DNA of 64,000 nt from Chloroflexota bacterium (lineage in GTDB: Bacteria; Chloroflexota; JAJPGV01), in assembly GCA_021325635.1 (NCBI GenBank), contig JAJPGV010000023.1, positions 62,001-126,000 on the forward strand, given 5' to 3'. A model generated the notes under the pieces. It worked only from the letters and a program-made list of their open reading frames with translations, searched no databases and was not told where the DNA came from. Positions 24,437 to 32,976 of this stretch are shown here, one piece after another; within the stretch, counting starts at the first letter, position 1, and each line of letters begins with the position of its first letter. The translations under genes and the position numbers were made by a program.

Positions 24437-25423
24437 ATGAGACGCTTGCCGAAAGATTCGCCGAGCAGCGAGATCACCCCGGAGCCGCTGTTCTGGCGGC
24501 GTCGAGAATTCATGAAGAACGCCGGGCTCATTGGGGGCACGGCCCTCGTCACCGGCGGCAGCCTGCAATGGCTCGTGGGCAAGTCCCCTCCGCCCGATGC
24601 GCCCGATACGCCGCCGCTGCCGATCGCTCAGCTGCCGAGCGTGGCGCAGCACGGCCAGTACGATACGGCCGAGCCCCTGAACTCGTTCAAGGACGTCAGC
24701 ACCTACAACAACTATTACGAGTTCGGCCTGGACAAGGGCGATCCCTCGGACAACGCCTCCGGGCTGCGTACCCGACCATGGACGATTACCGTGGAGGGTG
24801 AGGTCGCCAACCCGCAGGTCATCGACATCGACACGCTGCTGCAGTGGTTCCCGCTGGAGGAGCGCATTTACCGCATGCGCTGCGTAGAGGCCTGGTCCAT
24901 GGTCGTTCCCTGGCTCGGCTTTCAGCTCAGCGACCTGGTCAAGCGCCTGGAGCCGACCGCCAAAGCGAAGTTCATCGAGTTCACTACCCTGTTCGATCCG
25001 AAGCAGATGCCGGGACAGCGTTTCCCGGTGTTGGAGTGGCCGTACGTCGAGGGATTGCGACTGGATGAGGCGCTGAGCCCGCTCACGATGATGGTCGTCG
25101 GTCTGTACGGCAAGATGCTGCCCAACCAGAACGGCGCCCCGCTGCGGCTGGTGGTGCCCTGGAAATACGGGTTCAAGGGCATCAAGTCGATCGTCAAGAT
25201 CCGCTTCACCGAGCAGCAGCCGAGGACGAGCTGGGCGCTGGCCGCTCCGGACGAGTACGGTTTCTACGCCAATGTGAATCCGGCGGTGGACCATCCGCGC
25301 TGGAGCCAGGCCACCGAGCGGCGCATCGGCGAGCTGCAGCGGCGCAAGACGCTGCCCTTCAACGGCTACGGCGAATGGGTGGCCGACCTGTACGCCGGTA
25401 TGGATCCGCGCAGGCTCTATTGA
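24437..25423 (+). CDS. msrP: MsrP, methionine-sulfoxide reductase molybdopterin subunit
   Basis: The 328-residue periplasmic-type enzyme repairs oxidised methionines in exported proteins. A twin-arginine signal is present ([20 protein letters not shown]). The sulfite-oxidase-fold core is highly conserved: [36 protein letters not shown] with the Mo-ligand Cys, [23 protein letters not shown] and [13 protein letters not shown] 24437 has TGAGGA before it; ATG 24416 is a possible earlier start. The heme membrane subunit MsrQ follows after 27 bases, completing the quinol-to-MsrP chain. Confidence 0.96.
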   Translation: MRRLPKDSPSSEITPEPLFWRRREFMKNAGLIGGTALVTGGSLQWLVGKSPPPDAPDTPPLPIAQLPSVAQHGQYDTAEPLNSFKDVSTYNNYYEFGLDKGDPSDNASGLRTRPWTITVEGEVANPQVIDIDTLLQWFPLEERIYRMRCVEAWSMVVPWLGFQLSDLVKRLEPTAKAKFIEFTTLFDPKQMPGQRFPVLEWPYVEGLRLDEALSPLTMMVVGLYGKMLPNQNGAPLRLVVPWKYGFKGIKSIVKIRFTEQQPRTSWALAAPDEYGFYANVNPAVDHPRWSQATERRIGELQRRKTLPFNGYGEWVADLYAGMDPRRLY

Positions 25424-25450
25424 TCGCATTCGGAGCCTGCTGCTAAGACG

Positions 25451-26116
25451 ATGGCCGTAGCGACCGAAGCTGAGCCGAGACCGGCACCGCCCGCGCGCCG
25501 GCGAGGCTCCGCGCCTTACGGCTGGCTCAAGCCCGGCATCCTCCTAGGGGCTTTCGTGCCGGTGGCGTCGATGGTGCAGCGCGCGGCCAGCGGCGGACTG
25601 GGCGCCAATCCCATCGCCGAGGTCGAGAATGAGCTAGGCCTGGCGGCGCTGATCTTCCTGGTCGCCGCGACGGCCTGCACGCCGTTCCGGCGGCTGTTCG
25701 GCTGGACCTGGCCGGTCCGCATCCGGCGCGAGCTCGGACTCATCGCCTTCTTCTACGCTCTCACCCATTTCCTGACCTATCTCGTCCTGGACCAGTTCTT
25801 CGATTGGGGCGCAATCGCCGCCGACATCCTCAAGCGGCCATTCATCACAGTTGGTTTCACCGCGCTGGTGCTGCTCACACCGCTGGCCATCACCTCAACC
25901 AACAGCTGGGTCAAACGCCTGGGCTTCAAGCGCTGGCAGCGGCTGCACTGGCTGCTGTACCCCGCGGTGGCGCTGGCTGCGGTGCACTTCATCTGGCGAG
26001 TCAAGGCCGATATCCGGCAGCCGCTCACGTACGCGCTCATCCTGGCCGCCCTCCTGGCCGTACGGCTGGTGCTGTACCTGCGCAAACGCTACGCAGCAGG
26101 CGAAACGCTGAGCTAG
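25451..26116 (+). CDS. msrQ: MsrQ, heme-binding membrane subunit of MsrPQ
   Basis: The 221-residue protein has about six transmembrane helices and the ferric-reductase-like fold. Heme-ligand histidines are seen in FFYALTHFLTYL, RLHWLLYPAVALAAVHFIWR (two His). TSTNSWVKRLGFKRWQRLHW is the hallmark loop. It passes electrons from quinol (and possibly flavin) to MsrP across the membrane. The N-terminal about 25 residues are a cytoplasmic Arg/Pro-rich tail. It lies directly after msrP, as expected of an operon. Confidence 0.95.
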   Translation: MAVATEAEPRPAPPARRRGSAPYGWLKPGILLGAFVPVASMVQRAASGGLGANPIAEVENELGLAALIFLVAATACTPFRRLFGWTWPVRIRRELGLIAFFYALTHFLTYLVLDQFFDWGAIAADILKRPFITVGFTALVLLTPLAITSTNSWVKRLGFKRWQRLHWLLYPAVALAAVHFIWRVKADIRQPLTYALILAALLAVRLVLYLRKRYAAGETLS

Positions 26117-26184
26117 CGGGTGCGCCCCACCAGCTGAGGGGCGGCCTGTCTTCTGATTTCGTCTCGGTGACAAACTTATTGTTG

Positions 26185-27618
26185 ATGAATCAACCTTCCA
26201 ATGGCTCTCGCGCCTGGGTGGTGGCCGCGGTGGGACTCGGCAGTCTCATCGGGGCCATCGATGGGTCCGTGGCCAACACCGTGCTGCCGGTCATTGCGGT
26301 CGATTTCAAGGCCGGCATCCAGGTCATCGAGTGGGTGCTGCTGGCCTATCTGCTGGTGCTGAGCTCCGCGTTGCTGACCGTGGGCAAGTGGGGCGACCTG
26401 GCGGGCCACCGGCGCATGTTCCTGGCCGGCTTCGTCGTCTTCGGCGTCGCCTCGATGGTCTGCGGCGCCGCGCCGAACGAGCTCGTGCTCATCATCTTTC
26501 GTGGCCTGCAGGGCGGCGGCGCGGCCATGCTATCCGCCTCGGGGATCGTGATGGTGACCCGTGTCTTCGGCCGGCGCGAGCGCGGTAAGGGCATCGGTCT
26601 GATCGTCGGCATCATCTACTTTGGCCTGGCCGTTGGCCCCGCCGTCGGAGGCTTCCTGGCGGCGGCCATGAGCTGGCGCGCGGTCTTCTACATCAACCTG
26701 CCCATCGCCGTCGTGGGGCTGCTCCTCGGCGCGCGTGTCCTTCCGCGCGACGCCCCTGCGGAGCGCCAGCCACGATTCGATCTCGTTGGCGCGGCTCTGT
26801 CGGCCGTGGCCCTTGCCGCCCTGCTCGTGGGATTGAGCCAGGGAGAGATGTGGGGTTGGACGAGCCTGCTCACCGTCGCCATGTTCGCCGTCGCGGTCGC
26901 CGGCAGCGCGGCTTTTGTCGTGGTGGAGGTGCGCCATCCCCAGCCGGTGCTCGATTTGAGGCTGTTTCGAAACCGGCTGTTCGGCGCCGCCGTGGGCAGC
27001 GCCACCATCTTCTACGCCGGAGCCTTCTTCAGCTACCTGCAGCTGCCCTTCTACCTCCTCCAGGCCAGGCACTTCTCGCTCAGCCAGGCCGGCCTGCTGT
27101 TGGTGGTCAGCCCATCGGTGATGATGATCCTGGCTCCGCTGGCCGGCCGGCTGTCCGACCGCATCGGCTCTCGCGTGCTGTCAACGGCCGGACTGCTGCT
27201 GTCGGCTGCCGGCTCGGTGCTGCTGGCCCTGCTGGGCCCCGCCTCCGGCATTCACGACATCGTCCTGGCGGGGATCGTCATGGGCGCCGGCAACGGCATG
27301 TTCTCCACGCCGAACACGAGCACCATCATGGGGGCGGTTCCTCCGGCGCACCATGGCACGGCCTCGGGGACGCAGGCCGTCGCCCGCAACGTTGGCATGG
27401 TGGTGGGCATCGCGCTGGCGGGGACGATCTACTCCGCCCGGCTGGCGGCTCTTGGCGGGCCCTCGGCCTTCTACACCGCCTACCGCGACACGCTGTTCGT
27501 TGCCGCCGCCCTGCTGCTTTCCGGCTCGGTGCTCAGCGCCGTACGCGGAGCCGGCCAGCCTGACAGCACGACGCAAGAGCTGGACAGGACTCTTCCGGAG
27601 GGCGCCCCCGTTCGCTAG
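26185..27618 (+). CDS. DHA2-type MFS transporter
   Basis: The 477-residue major facilitator has about 14 helices. Near the N-terminus it has GAIDGSVANTVLPVIAVDF (motif D1). GKWGDLAGHRRMFL is the motif A loop, and MSWRAVFYINLPIAVVGLLL is the later family motif. The ATG before NQPSNGSRAW is chosen. The frame extends upstream into msrQ, but that part is a shadow. It is unrelated in sequence detail to the other pump at 20664-22253 and has no adjacent regulator. Substrate unknown; drug or metabolite export is likely. Confidence 0.9.
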   Translation: MNQPSNGSRAWVVAAVGLGSLIGAIDGSVANTVLPVIAVDFKAGIQVIEWVLLAYLLVLSSALLTVGKWGDLAGHRRMFLAGFVVFGVASMVCGAAPNELVLIIFRGLQGGGAAMLSASGIVMVTRVFGRRERGKGIGLIVGIIYFGLAVGPAVGGFLAAAMSWRAVFYINLPIAVVGLLLGARVLPRDAPAERQPRFDLVGAALSAVALAALLVGLSQGEMWGWTSLLTVAMFAVAVAGSAAFVVVEVRHPQPVLDLRLFRNRLFGAAVGSATIFYAGAFFSYLQLPFYLLQARHFSLSQAGLLLVVSPSVMMILAPLAGRLSDRIGSRVLSTAGLLLSAAGSVLLALLGPASGIHDIVLAGIVMGAGNGMFSTPNTSTIMGAVPPAHHGTASGTQAVARNVGMVVGIALAGTIYSARLAALGGPSAFYTAYRDTLFVAAALLLSGSVLSAVRGAGQPDSTTQELDRTLPEGAPVR

Positions 27619-27639
27619 ATTCAGCGCGACCAGCGCTGC

Positions 27640-27858
27640 TCAGGCGATCGTCTGCCCAGCCGGATCGACTTTCCCGGGCGGATTGAAACTGCCCATGGTG
27701 AACGGCAGCGGCTGGTAAGCGGCGCTGTGCGTGCGCTCGACGACGCGCTCGGACGAGCAGCGCTGGCACTTCCAGGTCTCGATCTGCCCTGCGGACTGGG
27801 TCTCGATGTACCAGTGATGAGGCGGGCAGACGGCAGTCATCTCCTCGGTTCCAGCCAT
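27640..27858 (-). CDS. Small zinc-ribbon-like protein (72 residues)
   Basis: The 72-residue protein contains CPPHHWYIE and, 14 residues later, WKCQRCSSERVVE, giving a C-x2-H plus C-x2-C set that could hold one zinc. The tail has AAYQPLPFTMGSFNPPGKVD. ATG 27858 follows GGAG at seven bases. Similar CPxHxW...CxxC mini-proteins are widespread and uncharacterised. It converges with the MFS gene (21-base gap). No partner is evident. Confidence 0.65.
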   Translation of the reverse strand: MAGTEEMTAVCPPHHWYIETQSAGQIETWKCQRCSSERVVERTHSAAYQPLPFTMGSFNPPGKVDPAGQTIA

Positions 27859-28073
27859 GTGACACTCCAAACAACAAAGTGCGGCACTCTGCGCACAAGC
27901 GCGGCTCCTCCCATGCCGCCGCTTACCATAGCTCGGCGAGCAGGCGTTCGTCTACGTCGAATTTGCCCGAATCAGCGTGCAGCTATTTGAGCGGATCGCA
28001 CGACGCCGCGTTCGATCCGAAATCAAGATTCGCCGGCATCGCCATTCGGGGCGACTCTGTCACGCCGCCGCGT

Positions 28074-29969
28074 TCAGCCTGGCGGCACGGCCCACTCGGT
28101 GAACTCTTCCAGCCCCAGCCGTTGGAGCGTGGACACATGCGGCCGCCCGGTGATTTCGTGCCGGCCGGACAGGCGGTAGTAGTCCTGAATGAGATTGGGC
28201 AGCCAGTTGGCGATGGTGAAACCCTCGTGCTTGCCGTCCGGGATGGGCTCCAGGAAGCGCGGTCCCACGTCCGTCCAGTCATGCTCCGCCAGCCAGCCGC
28301 GCTGCGTGGCAAACAGGCTTTGCAGGATCATGCTGCGGTGCCCGGCGTCCAGCGCTTCGTCGAGCGTCACGTCCCAGCCGGTGGTCGCGTTGAGCGCGTC
28401 GACCATCGAGTTCAGCCCATCGGGCTTCATGTGCCCCTGCGCAAACCAGCAGGCGCCCATCAGTCCGGTGAACTGGCGGAACTGCTCGCTCAGCACCTGC
28501 GACCACGGCCAGCCCTGGGGCTGGCGCGGGTCAAGCGGGCCCCACTCCTCCCGATAGCGCAGGTCAGGCGGTGGGCTGTTGGTGCCGCCGCCCTGCGGCT
28601 TCATCCCACCGCTGCCCACCAGCTCGCGCAGCATCTGCCCGATGAGCGGCCGCCATTCGTGCTGCGCCGGAGTCCCGCCCTTGGTGTGCACCACCCAGTT
28701 CGGAGCATCGCCGCCCAGCGCCTGGGCCAGCTCCTTGGGGCCGTCGGCCATCAGGTTACCCAGCCAGCCTTCGCGTCGGGCGCACATATCCAGCAGGCGA
28801 TCCACGGCCGGCGTGCTGCCCCAGGCCAGCTCCAGGCCGCCGGTGCGATCGGGGCCTAAGAGCCCTTTTTCCCAGGCTTCGAACGCCAGGCCGGCCGAAT
28901 CGGCGAAGTGGCTGCACTCGATGCCCAGGTCGTTGATGCGCTCCGAGAGGTAGAAGACGTCGTTGCCCTTGATGTCCAGGTTGAAGAAGGTGTCCATCCA
29001 TTCGCCGCCGGCGTTGAAGTGGCCGACGCTGCCCTGGTGCTCGCCGTTGCCGAGCTCCAGGTCCCACGGACACAGCCGCGCGCACTGGAAGCAGGGCCTC
29101 AGGGTTACGCGGTTACCTTCTCGGTTGCCAACCTGGTCGGTAATGACGGTGTGCCGCCAGTTATGGCCGTTGATCGCGCCCCACTCCTCGCCGTGGCCGA
29201 CCTTGTTCAGGCGGTCCTCTGCTGAGTAGGGCTTGAGCGTCGCCCGCCAGCGCTGGCCGGCGGCAATCAAGGCGGCGCGATCTCGTACGGCCGGGCGCTC
29301 GGTGCCCCAGGCCACGATGGCCTTGAGCTTCTTGGAGCCGAGCACCGCTCCCAACCCGTGGGCCGCGCTGTGGTTGTAGTCGTTGACCATCATGGCGCCG
29401 TGCACCAGGTGCTCGCCCGCCGGTCCGATGCAGGCCACCCGCGCGTCCTGCCGGCCCACCTGGCGCTTGAGCTCGTCCTCGGTCTGTCGGGTGCCCATAC
29501 CCCAGACCGCGCCTGCCTCTCGCAGCTCGGCTCGGCCCTCGCGGAGGTAGAGGTAGGTGGGAGCCGCTGCCTGTCCGGTCACGATCAGGCCGTCGTAGCC
29601 CGCCGACTTGAGCGCGGTCCCCCAGAATCCGCTGGTCGCGCCACGGCCCAGCGAGTAGTGCGTGGCCGGGCTGAGGTAGACGGAGGTAGCCTTCGTGCCT
29701 CCGGGCACCAGGCCTGTCCCGGTGATCGGGCCTGTGACGGTGACGATGACGCTGTCGGGATCGAGCGCGCGGGTCGATCTCGGCAGCTCGTGCAGCAGGA
29801 TGTAGGTCGCCAGCGCCTGGCCACCCCACAGCTTGCGCAGCAGTGGCTCCTCCGGCAGGTTCACGTCCCGGCAGGTGCCGGCGCTGAGGTCCACCCGCAG
29901 CAGCCTACCCATGTATCCACCTGGTAGGGGCGTACGGCGCTGTGCTGGAAAGAGCTCTTCAGAAGACAT
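28074..29969 (-). CDS. Aldehyde ferredoxin oxidoreductase family (tungsto/molybdo-bispterin) protein
   Basis: The 631-residue AOR-family enzyme would oxidise an aldehyde, or reduce an acid, with ferredoxin through a W/Mo bis-pyranopterin cofactor. The family start GGYMGRLLRVDLSAGT and the N-domain KATSVYLSPATHYSLGRGAT are clear. The pterin region ACIGPAGEHLVHGAMMVND is also present. The [4Fe-4S] ligands are CFQCARLC plus a later Cys in LMGACWFAQG. ATG 29969 is chosen because the family normally begins a few residues before GGY; ATG 29912 would cut this motif. It is last in a minus-strand set with a binding protein and two permeases, which suggests processing of the imported compound. Substrate unknown. 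Confidence 0.9.
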   Translation of the reverse strand: MSSEELFPAQRRTPLPGGYMGRLLRVDLSAGTCRDVNLPEEPLLRKLWGGQALATYILLHELPRSTRALDPDSVIVTVTGPITGTGLVPGGTKATSVYLSPATHYSLGRGATSGFWGTALKSAGYDGLIVTGQAAAPTYLYLREGRAELREAGAVWGMGTRQTEDELKRQVGRQDARVACIGPAGEHLVHGAMMVNDYNHSAAHGLGAVLGSKKLKAIVAWGTERPAVRDRAALIAAGQRWRATLKPYSAEDRLNKVGHGEEWGAINGHNWRHTVITDQVGNREGNRVTLRPCFQCARLCPWDLELGNGEHQGSVGHFNAGGEWMDTFFNLDIKGNDVFYLSERINDLGIECSHFADSAGLAFEAWEKGLLGPDRTGGLELAWGSTPAVDRLLDMCARREGWLGNLMADGPKELAQALGGDAPNWVVHTKGGTPAQHEWRPLIGQMLRELVGSGGMKPQGGGTNSPPPDLRYREEWGPLDPRQPQGWPWSQVLSEQFRQFTGLMGACWFAQGHMKPDGLNSMVDALNATTGWDVTLDEALDAGHRSMILQSLFATQRGWLAEHDWTDVGPRFLEPIPDGKHEGFTIANWLPNLIQDYYRLSGRHEITGRPHVSTLQRLGLEEFTEWAVPPG

Positions 29970-30013
29970 TTCGGTGGCTGCGAGTGTACCGGAAAGCGGC
30001 TTTGCCCGCGGTC

Positions 30014-30844
30014 CTAGCTGCGCCGCGTTTCCCAGCGTTGGAAATGCCGCTCCAGGCGTTCGAGGGAGGACGTGAGCGCCAGCCCGACGGTGATGAGGAT
30101 GAACACGCCGAAGTAGATGTCGGCGGCGCGCAGCCGCTGGCCGGCTGTCGTCATCATCACGCCGAGGCCCGACTGGCCGATCCACAGCTCGCCGACGACC
30201 ACGCCGATGAGCCCGGCGCCGGCCGCCAGCCGCAGCCCGGTCAAAATCGAGGGCACAGCCCCAGGGAGGGCCAGGGTGGTGAAGATCTGGCGATCGCTGG
30301 CACCGAAGGAGCGCGCCGCCCGGATCAACGAGGTGTCCAGCTGTCGCACCCCGGTGGCCGTATTGACCAGCACGTCGAACACGCACATCAGCACCACGAC
30401 CAGCACGATGGACGGCAGGCCGGTTCCAATCCAGATGATGATCAGCGGGAAGAATACGATTCGCGGCGCGGCCATGAGCGCAGCGATATAGGGATCGAGC
30501 ACCGCTTCCAGCGGCCGGTACCAGCCGATCAAGATGCCGAGCGGTATCCCGATGCCGATCGACAGTCCCAGCCCGATCAGGTAGGTCAGCGCCGTGGAGC
30601 GCAGATCGACCCACAGCTGGCCCGATCGCACCTGCAGGATCCCGGCCTGGATGACCCGCTCGGGGGAGCTGATGAAGATCACCTGCACGGACTTGGAGCT
30701 GCCAATCAGCTGCCACACGGCGAAGAACACGGCCACGGCCAGTGCCGCGATCAGCCGCGACCGCGCCGGCCCGCGCGCCGGAAACCACCTCCCTCGCAGA
30801 TGTGGAACGTGGGTCTGCTCGAGGGCGACCAGCGCCTCAGGCAT
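30014..30844 (-). CDS. NitT/TauT-type ABC transporter permease (second copy)
   Basis: The 276-residue SsuC/TauC-like permease has about six transmembrane helices. The cytoplasmic EAA-type coupling loop reads RAARSFGASDRQIFTTLALP, followed by GLRLAAGAGLIGVVVGELWI and GQSGLG. It overlaps the preceding permease gene by eight bases and is clearly its paralogue, so the pair may form a heterodimer. AOR follows after 44 bases. No ATP-binding subunit is encoded nearby. Confidence 0.93.
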   Translation of the reverse strand: MPEALVALEQTHVPHLRGRWFPARGPARSRLIAALAVAVFFAVWQLIGSSKSVQVIFISSPERVIQAGILQVRSGQLWVDLRSTALTYLIGLGLSIGIGIPLGILIGWYRPLEAVLDPYIAALMAAPRIVFFPLIIIWIGTGLPSIVLVVVLMCVFDVLVNTATGVRQLDTSLIRAARSFGASDRQIFTTLALPGAVPSILTGLRLAAGAGLIGVVVGELWIGQSGLGVMMTTAGQRLRAADIYFGVFILITVGLALTSSLERLERHFQRWETRRS

Positions 30845-31616
30845 GGGCCGGCCGCCAGGCTTCGAAACGTCGTTCGAGCCCTCGTAGTCCCTGGATGATC
30901 GCTACTCCCGCGGCCGTTACGCACAGCGCGCCCACCAGCAGCTCGGCGGTGGCAAAGCGCTGTCCGGCGCTGGCTACCAGGTAGCCGAGGCCGGACTGTC
31001 CCACCCACAGCTCGCCCACCACCAGGCCGATGAGGCCGCGCCCCGTCGCCAGGCGCAGCCCGGCGAGTGTCAAGGGGAGCGCGCTCGGGAGCGCGATCGT
31101 CCGGAAGACCTGGCGGTCGCTGGCGCCGAACGAGCGTGCCAGGCGGAGCAGAGCGGGGTCGAGCTGGGTCACGCCGCTGGCCGTGTTGAGCACTACGGGC
31201 AGCAGCGCCGAGAAGAAGACCATGGCTTCGATGGAGCGCACGCCAATGCCCAGACCCAGCACGAACAGGGGGAAGAGGGCCACCCGAGGGACGGCGTTGA
31301 GCGCCGAGACAAAGGGCCATGCGGCGGCTCGCAGGTCGTCATACCAGCCCACGATGACCCCCAACGGAAGGCCGACGGCCAGCACCCAGGCCATGCCGAT
31401 GAAGTAGGTCCGGGTGCTGACGACGATGTCCTGGGCAAGCTCGCCCTGGCCGACCAGGCGGCCGGCAGCGCCGATCACGTCGCCGGGTGAGCTGATCCAC
31501 AGTGCAGGCAGGAGGTGCGCCGAGGCCAATGCCTGCCATGCGACCAGCAACCCCACGACCGACGCGGCGCTGATCGCGCGATCCCGGCTGAGCGCCACTG
31601 CTCTCATGGCGGCCAC
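30837..31616 (-). CDS. NitT/TauT-type ABC transporter permease (first copy)
   Basis: The 259-residue inner-membrane permease has about six helices. The coupling loop reads RLARSFGASDRQVFRTIALP, and the end LRLATGRGLIGLVVGELWVG, GQSGLG, closely parallels the next gene. It starts seven bases after the stop of the binding-lipoprotein gene and overlaps the second permease by eight bases, so the three are one operon. Transporters of this class import nitrate, taurine, sulfonates, aromatic acids or thiamine precursors. The real substrate is not visible. Confidence 0.93.
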   Translation of the reverse strand: MAAMRAVALSRDRAISAASVVGLLVAWQALASAHLLPALWISSPGDVIGAAGRLVGQGELAQDIVVSTRTYFIGMAWVLAVGLPLGVIVGWYDDLRAAAWPFVSALNAVPRVALFPLFVLGLGIGVRSIEAMVFFSALLPVVLNTASGVTQLDPALLRLARSFGASDRQVFRTIALPSALPLTLAGLRLATGRGLIGLVVGELWVGQSGLGYLVASAGQRFATAELLVGALCVTAAGVAIIQGLRGLERRFEAWRPAHA

Positions 31617-31623
31617 GAACCTT

Positions 31624-32766
31624 CTACTTCGCGTTCAGCGCTTCTTGGAGGTAGCTCTCGTCGATGAATTTGGATAGCGGTGGAGCCGGCTTGGTGAATA
31701 CGCCCCGCTCGACGAAGCTGTCGATCCATTCCTGGTGGGCGGCCGGGTCGATCTTCATGTCCGGCGGGAACGCGTGTAGCTTGGTGATCATCAGGTCATA
31801 GCTCTGCACGGCCAGGCCGCGATCGAGCTTGACGTAGCCCTGGAACTGGTCGATGGCGCTATCACGGTTGGCCGGGTCGGCCAGCCACTTATCCGCCTGG
31901 CTGACTGCTCGCAGGAAGCCCACCACAGTGCTGCGGTTCTGAGTGGCCCAGGGCGTGTTGACGACAAAGCCGTTGAACTCATCGTGCTGCAGGTACTGGG
32001 CGACCAGTCCCAGCGAATGGAAGCCATCCGTCACCGCCTGGAAATTGCGCGGTGGGCCGACGAAGGCGCCATCCAGCTTGCCCGATTGCATGCTGGCGTA
32101 GCGGTCCGGCTCGCTGGCAACGGAGAAGAACTGGTAGTCAGACGATTTCAGGCCGTTGGCCAGGAGCATCCTCTCTGCCAGCAGCGCATAGGTCGAATCG
32201 CGCTGTCCCACCCCTAGGGTCTTGCCCTTGAGGTCGGCGAAAGAGTTGATCTTGCTCGTCACCACCAGGTCGATGGTGGTTGGCTTCTGGTTGACGGCGA
32301 TGTAGATCACCGGCGCCCCGCTGTTCACGGTGATCATCGACGTATCAGGCGTGGTCATGACCACGTTCAGCTGCCCGGTGGTCAGGCCCTGGAGCAGGGT
32401 GCTCGACTGTGGGATCTCCTTGGTGTCGACCTTGATGCCCTGCGCGGCGAAGAAGCCCTGCTTGTCGGCTGCCAGGATAGGCCAGTTGATGTAGGCCTGC
32501 GGGAAGGTGCCAACCTCAACCGTCTTGGCGCCGGACGCCGCTGCGGCGGTCGAAGCAGCGGGCTTGGCTGAAGCCGCCGCCGGCTTGGACTCAGCGGAAG
32601 AGCTGCCGGCCGCCGGTTTGGCCGACGCGGCTGCTGCCGTTGAGCTGACGGTGCCGGCAGCGCTCTGCCCCGCCGCGGCCGGCTGGCTGGACGTCGGCGC
32701 CGAGCCGGTACCGCCGCATGCGGCAAGCAGCACCACGCTCCCCAAAGCTGCGATTAGCCGTTTCAT
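31624..32766 (-). CDS. NitT/TauT-type substrate-binding lipoprotein
   Basis: The 380-residue lipoprotein has a signal peptide ending in the lipobox LLAACGG. A long Ala/Ser/Lys/Pro linker (SAKPAAGSSSAESKPAAASA) runs to about residue 80. A type-2 periplasmic-binding fold of the NMT1/SsuA class follows, with PQAYINWPILAADKQGFFAA and FADLKGKTLGVGQRDSTYAL. It supplies substrate to the two permeases downstream. The longer upstream frame is ignored because ATG 32766 begins a perfect signal peptide. The intergenic region to the divergent lipoprotein gene is 210 bases. Confidence 0.94.
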   Translation of the reverse strand: MKRLIAALGSVVLLAACGGTGSAPTSSQPAAAGQSAAGTVSSTAAAASAKPAAGSSSAESKPAAASAKPAASTAAAASGAKTVEVGTFPQAYINWPILAADKQGFFAAQGIKVDTKEIPQSSTLLQGLTTGQLNVVMTTPDTSMITVNSGAPVIYIAVNQKPTTIDLVVTSKINSFADLKGKTLGVGQRDSTYALLAERMLLANGLKSSDYQFFSVASEPDRYASMQSGKLDGAFVGPPRNFQAVTDGFHSLGLVAQYLQHDEFNGFVVNTPWATQNRSTVVGFLRAVSQADKWLADPANRDSAIDQFQGYVKLDRGLAVQSYDLMITKLHAFPPDMKIDPAAHQEWIDSFVERGVFTKPAPPLSKFIDESYLQEALNAK

Positions 32767-32976
32767 GTGTGAACTCCTCTCGACGTTGACGGAAAAATCC
32801 TTGCGAACCCCCGAATGATGTGTGAGGATACCCCAACGACGAACTCTGTGCAGCACGAATTTGTCGTGCTCACATGGACGGCTGATTGCCGTCTGACCGG
32901 GCCTGCCGTCCGGAGGGTCATCGGCGTTTGGGCTACCATGCCTGATCAATCGACCAACGTAAGTAAGGGGATGCAC

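Noticed and set aside
25804-26184. Upstream extension of the second MFS gene
   Set aside because: It overlaps msrQ in a different frame and is Ala/Arg/His-rich; the transporter begins at MNQPSNG.
29970-30788. Upstream extension of the AOR frame
   Set aside because: It overlaps the second permease gene entirely and is not protein-like; the AOR family start is at GGYMGRLL.
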